Assembly (NCBI GenBank): GCA_030679615.1
Contig: JAUXSJ010000303.1
Span: 1-8,749, forward strand
DNA length: 8,749 nt
Direction of reading: 5' to 3'
From: Parachlamydiaceae bacterium
Lineage (GTDB): Bacteria; Chlamydiota; Chlamydiia; Chlamydiales; Parachlamydiaceae
Each line of letters begins with the position of its first letter. Position 1 is the stretch's first letter. The notes under the pieces are model-generated. The model worked only from the letters and a program-made list of their open reading frames with translations. It searched no databases and was not told where the DNA came from. Both the position numbers and the translations under genes were made by a program. Below, one piece after another: positions 4,487-8,749 of this stretch.

Positions 4487-6577
4487 TTAATTCATGATTA
4501 TATTTGAATAATTAGGTGTCTCCTCATCAAGTAAATTTTTGTGCAATATTTTTAGGTGTTCATTTGAATATAAATTAGCAAAATATTTAATTGTTTTTAT
4601 ATTCTTTTTTGTCACAATTAAACTAATTAAATTGGTGCAGCAATTGATTAGAGAATCGATTTGAAAACAATGAGCAAAGGAAAGTAACTTATATAAATCA
4701 ATTATTGTTCTTTTTGATTGTTTTAAATAAGAAAAATAATATTCCGAAAAAGCATTTTCTCCAAGATAAATGAAATGAATAAAGGAATGAATTGTTGATC
4801 TTGAATAGTTTTCAAATAAAATTTGATTTCTCTTCTTTTCATTCATGTTTATAGTTAATATTTTTTGAATAATCGCCCCTCCATTTATATATAAAATGGA
4901 AGCATGAACTTTAAAAAGATGCTTTTTTGTTTTTATTTTAAAATCACAAAAAACTTTTTGTTGATATAGTTTAAATAAACTAATTTGAATAAGGTCCACT
5001 GGAGGGATAAACTTAGGAGTAAAGGGGTAGATAATCGGTTTTTCAGAAGGCCATGAAAAATACAATTTATAAACATTTTTTATTAAAATTTTATTGGTGT
5101 TTTGAATAATACAATTTTCTTTGATAAATTGGTTAAAATATAATCCAAAAATTTCTGCAAATTCTTTTAATACATATTGTATATATTTTGAAAAGTTACA
5201 TGAAGAATGTCCTAAATTTTCTTCATTGTTAGATTCAGAAGGTTGTTTCAAAAAACAGTAATTTCCGACAGATAAGACTAGTATTTCAAAATTAGATTTA
5301 GTTTCCATACCTTTAAGAAAGAAAACCCTTATTTTTTCAATAATTTTTTGCAAAGATTTGATTATACTGCCATAAAACTTAATGGAATTCTCATCTACAG
5401 ATACGTAAAATCTGCCTTTTTTTTTCATCGAATATTTGGAGTAAGCTTTGCAATACGCTAACCAAAAAAGGTTTTTATTAGAGATTATTTTTTTAAAATC
5501 ATTTCTTTTTAAACAATCATATAATTCAAAGGTCTCATATTCTGAATCCAAATGATTCATTAAAACTTCAGGCTTATTTAATTTTTTTAAGGCTATAGAT
5601 TTTTCAAATAATCCCATTAAATTAATACAACAATCCCTTAGTAGTTTAATTTTATAGAATTTGGAAAATTGATATAATTCAATTAATTCAAAATCATCCT
5701 TGCATGTAGTCATGTGTTTTATAAATTCATCCCCTGGAAAATAAATGAACTTAATAAAAGTTTTGATTACTTTTATGGAATAGTGGTCCTTGATTTTAAA
5801 AGATTTTTCTATAGTACATTTTTGACTGAATATAGGACCCCCATGTAAATACACAATCGACGAGTGGATTTTGATTGATTCATCTTTTGATTTTAAATCA
5901 AAATCACAAAATTTTTGATCTAGAAATAAAGAATACATGTTAAAATTATTATTGTTTGTTTCGAAAGATATTGGGGGAATCAGGTAAATAAAATGATGAG
6001 TTCTTTTCCAAATAAATTGTAAAACCTCGACTTCCTTAGTGTGAATTTGCAAAGAGGATTCTATCTTTTGCATTCTTTTTGTTTGAAAGAAAATAGCTCC
6101 AAGAATGTCTGCTAGATCAACTAAACTTGGTTCAATAAATTTTTTGTAATAATTATTATAATATTTTTTTGAATTAATTTTTATTATAGGTTTAGAACAT
6201 TCTAAATAAACATTAGAATGTTTCTTAATGAGCAATATTTCAACATTTTCTTTATTTTGAAGTCCTTCTAATAAAAACTTTCTCATTCTTTCTATAAATT
6301 TGAAAGTTGCCTTTACAATATTATTTTTACCAGAAAATGATAAAAAAATATTTTTATCCTCAGGAGAAACCCAAAAATGGGCTTTATTTTTGATGTTTTG
6401 ATTTGAATATAACGCATTTCCATAAGCTATTAAAAATAATTTCTCAACTTTGATGATTTTTTCGAAATATTTTTTGTTGATTAAAGATGAATACTTACTT
6501 GTATTGAAATCATTTCGATATTTATTAGAGAATCGACTAGGGTTTGCAGCTGAATGGCTCCAAATCTGATCATGCAT
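4487..6577 (-). CDS. Large double-module BTB/POZ domain protein, copy B (paralogue of copy A)
   Basis: From ATG 6577 the product has 696 residues. The architecture matches copy A: unknown domain about 26-202, BTB about 215-326, second unknown domain about 351-524, second BTB about 534-656 with a helical tail. Both halves align with the matching halves of copy A, most strongly at the C-terminus (SYLKQSKR, FAHCFQID, CCTNLISL, NLYSNEHLK). The first BTB is the most divergent: the usual M-L after the GG turn reads Q-K-C, and the loop is altered. The frame also opens at TTG 6589, with a stop just upstream at 6599-6601; ATG is preferred by alignment with copy A. Composition is very AT-rich and rich in Lys, Asn, Ile and Phe. 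It faces away from trxB. Function is inferred from the family: a Cullin-3 adaptor-like or host protein-binding effector. No catalytic residues or secretion signal are visible. Confidence 0.8.
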   Translation of the reverse strand: MHDQIWSHSAANPSRFSNKYRNDFNTSKYSSLINKKYFEKIIKVEKLFLIAYGNALYSNQNIKNKAHFWVSPEDKNIFLSFSGKNNIVKATFKFIERMRKFLLEGLQNKENVEILLIKKHSNVYLECSKPIIKINSKKYYNNYYKKFIEPSLVDLADILGAIFFQTKRMQKIESSLQIHTKEVEVLQFIWKRTHHFIYLIPPISFETNNNNFNMYSLFLDQKFCDFDLKSKDESIKIHSSIVYLHGGPIFSQKCTIEKSFKIKDHYSIKVIKTFIKFIYFPGDEFIKHMTTCKDDFELIELYQFSKFYKIKLLRDCCINLMGLFEKSIALKKLNKPEVLMNHLDSEYETFELYDCLKRNDFKKIISNKNLFWLAYCKAYSKYSMKKKGRFYVSVDENSIKFYGSIIKSLQKIIEKIRVFFLKGMETKSNFEILVLSVGNYCFLKQPSESNNEENLGHSSCNFSKYIQYVLKEFAEIFGLYFNQFIKENCIIQNTNKILIKNVYKLYFSWPSEKPIIYPFTPKFIPPVDLIQISLFKLYQQKVFCDFKIKTKKHLFKVHASILYINGGAIIQKILTINMNEKKRNQILFENYSRSTIHSFIHFIYLGENAFSEYYFSYLKQSKRTIIDLYKLLSFAHCFQIDSLINCCTNLISLIVTKKNIKTIKYFANLYSNEHLKILHKNLLDEETPNYSNIIMN

Positions 6578-6680
6578 GATATTTTTCAAAACGGTTTTTT
6601 ATAAATTTTGATTTTTTTCTCTTATATGATACTGAAAGAGAGTAAACTTTTAAAAATAAAATTACAACTTTCCTGTAAAT

Positions 6681-6726
6681 ACCAAGTCCCATCAATAAAA
6701 ATAGCATTTTTTTGATGGGACTCGGT
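6681..6726. promoter_or_regulatory. Long hairpin in the divergent BTB copy B / trxB control region
   Basis: ACCAAGTCCCATCA (6681-6694) pairs with TGATGGGACTCGGT (6713-6726) with one mismatch. The loop AT tract (AAAAAT-AGC-ATTTTT) extends the pairing nearly to the centre. It lies about 100 bases upstream of the BTB copy B start and about 60 bases upstream of trxB. Neither strand has a T run just after the stem, so a simple terminator is unlikely. It could be an operator-like palindrome, an mRNA leader structure or a small palindromic insertion. The matching spot upstream of copy A does not carry it. Confidence 0.5.
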
Positions 6727-6730
6727 ATAA

Positions 6731-6787
6731 GATGACGAATTTTTAATTTTATGATAGAATAATCCTTTACAAATCAAAGGAAGCGAG
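6731..6787 (+). promoter_or_regulatory. trxB: trxB promoter/leader region with Shine-Dalgarno
   Basis: AAAGGAAG at about 6777-6783 gives a good Shine-Dalgarno four to seven bases before the ATG at 6788. TATGAT at 6750-6755 is a possible -10 box, but no convincing -35 lies 16-18 bases upstream, so the promoter call is weak. The block is the source of the decayed copy at 4261-4319, where the AATCCTTTAC string is intact. Confidence 0.45.
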
Positions 6788-7738
6788 ATGAAAAAAACAA
6801 AATTATTAATTATAGGTTCTGGTCCAGCAGGTTATACAGCAGCAATCTATGCTGCACGAGCAAATTTAGAGCCGGTTCTTTTTGAAGGGTTTTTTTCAGG
6901 GCCAGCGGGCGGTCAGCTCATGACCACTACTGACGTCGAAAATTATCCAGGTTTTCCTGATGGTGTGACAGGCCCTGAACTGATTGATTTATTCCGTAAG
7001 CAAGCGACACGTTTTGGAACAACATTACATGTGGAAGATGTGCAAAGTGTCGATTTCAGTCAACGCCCTTTTATCGTTCGTGGTAAAAAAACAAGTTACG
7101 AAGCGGAATCCGTCATTATCTCTACAGGTGCAACAGCAAAAAGATTAGACATTCCGGGTGCTGGTGATGGTGAGTTTTGGCAAAAAGGCGTGACTGCATG
7201 TGCTGTATGTGATGGCGCGGCACCTATTTTTAGGAATCGACCCCTGTTTGTCATTGGCGGAGGAGATACAGCCATGGAAGAAGCTCTTTTCCTCACAAAA
7301 TTTGGAAGTATCGTTTACATCGTCCATCGTCGAGACGAGTTGCGAGCTTCAAAAATTATGCAGCAAAGAGCCTTAAATCACCCTAAAATTAAAGTTCTTT
7401 GGAATTCCGTGGTTGTAGAAGTTAATGGAAACGAAGTCGTTCAAGAAGTGGTGATTGAAAACCTTATTACAGGTGAAAAAACTCCTATGGAAGCCGGTGG
7501 ATTATTTTTTGCTATCGGTCATATTCCTAATACCGCCTTTTTAAATCAGCAAATTGAACTACATCCAAATGGATATATCAAAGTATTTGAAGGAACGCGT
7601 ACAAATATTCCTGGTGTTTTTGCAGCTGGAGATGTACAAGATCATGTTTATCGACAAGCGATAACAGCTGCAGGAACTGGTTGTATGGCTGCTTTAGAAG
7701 CTGAAAGATGGTTAGCGGAACAAGGAATGGATGACTAA
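6788..7738 (+). CDS. trxB: Thioredoxin-disulfide reductase
   Basis: The 316-residue product has the full length and layout of low-molecular-weight bacterial thioredoxin reductases. FAD binding is shown by GSGPAG (10-15) and the C-terminal GVFAAGDV (276-283). The redox-active dithiol is CAVC at 138-141, followed by DG. The NADPH domain has GGGDTA (157-162) and HRR (180-182), the usual NADPH-phosphate-binding pattern. It transfers electrons from NADPH through FAD and the dithiol to thioredoxin in the cytoplasm, supporting ribonucleotide reductase and disulfide repair. A good Shine-Dalgarno supports ATG 6788. Its stop overlaps the start of the next gene (TAATG), so the two are probably co-translated. 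G+C content is markedly higher than in the BTB genes. Confidence 0.97.
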   Translation: MKKTKLLIIGSGPAGYTAAIYAARANLEPVLFEGFFSGPAGGQLMTTTDVENYPGFPDGVTGPELIDLFRKQATRFGTTLHVEDVQSVDFSQRPFIVRGKKTSYEAESVIISTGATAKRLDIPGAGDGEFWQKGVTACAVCDGAAPIFRNRPLFVIGGGDTAMEEALFLTKFGSIVYIVHRRDELRASKIMQQRALNHPKIKVLWNSVVVEVNGNEVVQEVVIENLITGEKTPMEAGGLFFAIGHIPNTAFLNQQIELHPNGYIKVFEGTRTNIPGVFAAGDVQDHVYRQAITAAGTGCMAALEAERWLAEQGMDD

Positions 7739-8559
7739 TGCTTCTCTTAAAAAAATGGTTGTTATTTGGGCTTCTTTTAATGAGTGCATTCACACGAGTG
7801 AATGCAACGGAGTATCAGCCTTGGGTAGGAAATATTTATGAATTTGAATGGCGCAATAGTCTGATCTATCAACAATATTCTCAAGTCTCATCTGGTTCAC
7901 ATTTAAAAAGAAAATCAGGCCATGACACTTTTTTTAATGTGAGTGTTTTAAATACGATTTCTGAATTTTCACCTGAAATTGAGGTTCTCGGAGCAAATAC
8001 ACATCGACAACCAGGAAATATTGATTCTTTAAAAGTAAATGGACGTTATGTTTGGAAAGATGATGTCGCTGGCGATGCCATCACATTGACAACAGGTGTG
8101 AGTTTGACAAAAGCTTTTTGGCCTAGTTTGAAAGATGTAAGTTCTTTTCATCATGGACTTGGGGAAGCAGAATTATTTGTTTCTTTTGGAAGAGAGCGAT
8201 CTGTAGAATCGGATTGGGTATCGCGATGGTGGGGAATGGTTGGAATCGGTGTAGCTGAAAGAGGGTCGCCTTGGATGCGTATTCAAGGTGATTATGATAT
8301 GCAATGGAATGAGAAGCATCGCTTGAAACTTTTTTGTCATACATTATGGGGATTAGGAAGAGAGCGTTTGCATTTACAACATTTTCATGGATATGGATCG
8401 ATACGGCATCAATCAGTGGATCTGGGAATTAAATATGATTATCAGATTGAATTCGTAGGGAGCGTGAGTTGTCAATATAGCTATCGTGTGTATGCTTTGA
8501 ATTTTCCTGCCTATACTCATCGCGTTGTGCTGCAAGTGCTATATACATTTGGTTTGTAA
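7738..8559 (+). CDS. Exported protein, probable outer-membrane beta-barrel, function unknown
   Basis: The 273-residue product starts with a typical signal peptide: KK at 5-6, a hydrophobic core (WLLFGLLLM) and a probable cleavage after VNA at 21-23. The mature part is rich in Trp, Tyr, His and Gly, with many alternating hydrophobic/polar strands (for example AELFVSFG, MRIQGDYDMQW, VDLGIKYDY, VLQVLYTFGL) and no long hydrophobic helix. The last strand ends Y-T-F-G-L, close to the aromatic C-terminal signature of outer-membrane barrels. I do not recognise a named family; a porin-like or transport-type barrel of about 250 residues is the best description. ATG 7738 overlaps the trxB stop by one base, implying translational coupling. 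No functional link to thioredoxin reductase is visible, although periplasmic thiol biology is not excluded. Confidence 0.7.
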   Translation: MLLLKKWLLFGLLLMSAFTRVNATEYQPWVGNIYEFEWRNSLIYQQYSQVSSGSHLKRKSGHDTFFNVSVLNTISEFSPEIEVLGANTHRQPGNIDSLKVNGRYVWKDDVAGDAITLTTGVSLTKAFWPSLKDVSSFHHGLGEAELFVSFGRERSVESDWVSRWWGMVGIGVAERGSPWMRIQGDYDMQWNEKHRLKLFCHTLWGLGRERLHLQHFHGYGSIRHQSVDLGIKYDYQIEFVGSVSCQYSYRVYALNFPAYTHRVVLQVLYTFGL

Positions 8560-8749
8560 TAGAAGAGGGCGCATAAAATTACAGGATGAACATAAGAGAC
8601 AGGATAGGAAGGATATTAACCAAAATGTTGTGAATTGACCCACAAAGAATGTCTATTTTTTAACGCAGAGACGGGGAGACGCAACAGACGGAGAGGAGAA
8701 CAATTAAAAATATAAGTAAAAAATAAATAATTTTTATATTTTTAATCGT
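8560..8749. other. Intergenic tail of the window, no gene seen
   Basis: No supported open frame. A purine-rich block at 8661-8700 (AACGCAGAGACGGGGAGACGC, interrupted, then GACGGAGAGGAGAA) stands out from the AT-rich flanks and resembles short dispersed repeats built on the word ACGCAGAGACG seen in many environmental bacteria. That resemblance is from memory and not verified. The far end is an A/T hairpin. Confidence 0.45.
8703..8746. repeat. A/T-only 13-bp inverted repeat at the window end
   Basis: ATTAAAAATATAA (8703-8715) is perfectly inverted as TTATATTTTTAAT (8734-8746) around an 18-base A/T loop. It could serve as a weak bidirectional terminator after the barrel gene, but the stem has no G or C and chance pairing in AT-rich DNA is plausible. 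Confidence 0.4.

Noticed and set aside
7096..7327. Minus-strand open frames inside trxB
   Set aside because: They are antisense to the conserved CAVC and NADPH-binding region; trxB coding constraints explain them.
7578..8344. Minus-strand open frames opposite the trxB end and the barrel gene
   Set aside because: No family motif and fully overlapped by better-supported + strand genes with coupling and a signal peptide.

Overview
The window looks like a chromosomal stretch from an amoeba-associated chlamydia (Parachlamydiaceae, e.g. Protochlamydia, Parachlamydia or Neochlamydia). This is inferred from three things: low G+C content, large eukaryote-like BTB/POZ proteins of the sort known to be expanded in that family, and a geranylgeranyl-reductase-like flavoprotein directly behind a methyltransferase. 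No 16S or phylogenetic marker is present, so the assignment is moderate in strength.

Layout. (1) Positions 3-1267, + strand: the 3' end of a probable SAM-dependent methyltransferase, then a complete FAD-dependent oxidoreductase two bases later, as an operon. (2) 1268-1790: a non-coding region between convergent genes. It carries a perfect 36-bp inverted repeat whose two arms each contain a rho-independent-terminator-like hairpin, one facing each incoming gene. (3) 1791-6577, - strand: two large, very AT-rich paralogous genes. Each encodes two copies of a module made of an unrecognised N-terminal domain, a BTB/POZ domain and a helical BACK-like tail. (4) 6681-8559, + strand: a divergent control region, thioredoxin reductase (trxB), and a translationally coupled, exported, probable outer-membrane beta-barrel protein. 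(5) 8560-8749: non-coding.

The most informative part is the gap between the two BTB genes (4080-4486). It contains a decayed copy of the trxB promoter and first codons (4261-4346), followed at once by a decayed copy of the 3' part of the oxidoreductase gene (4346-4457). This is the junction expected if a segment running from inside the oxidoreductase gene, across one BTB gene, into the start of trxB was duplicated in tandem. The two BTB genes would then be the daughters of one duplication, and the junction is its fossil. An internal deletion in the oxidoreductase remnant can be placed at an 8-base direct repeat.

Functionally the window mixes unrelated roles. The methyltransferase and oxidoreductase probably modify a lipid or polyketide. 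trxB serves thiol redox balance. The BTB proteins are candidate secreted effectors acting on host ubiquitination; this is inferred from the family and not shown by a secretion signal. No tRNA, rRNA, CRISPR array or intact transposase gene was seen.
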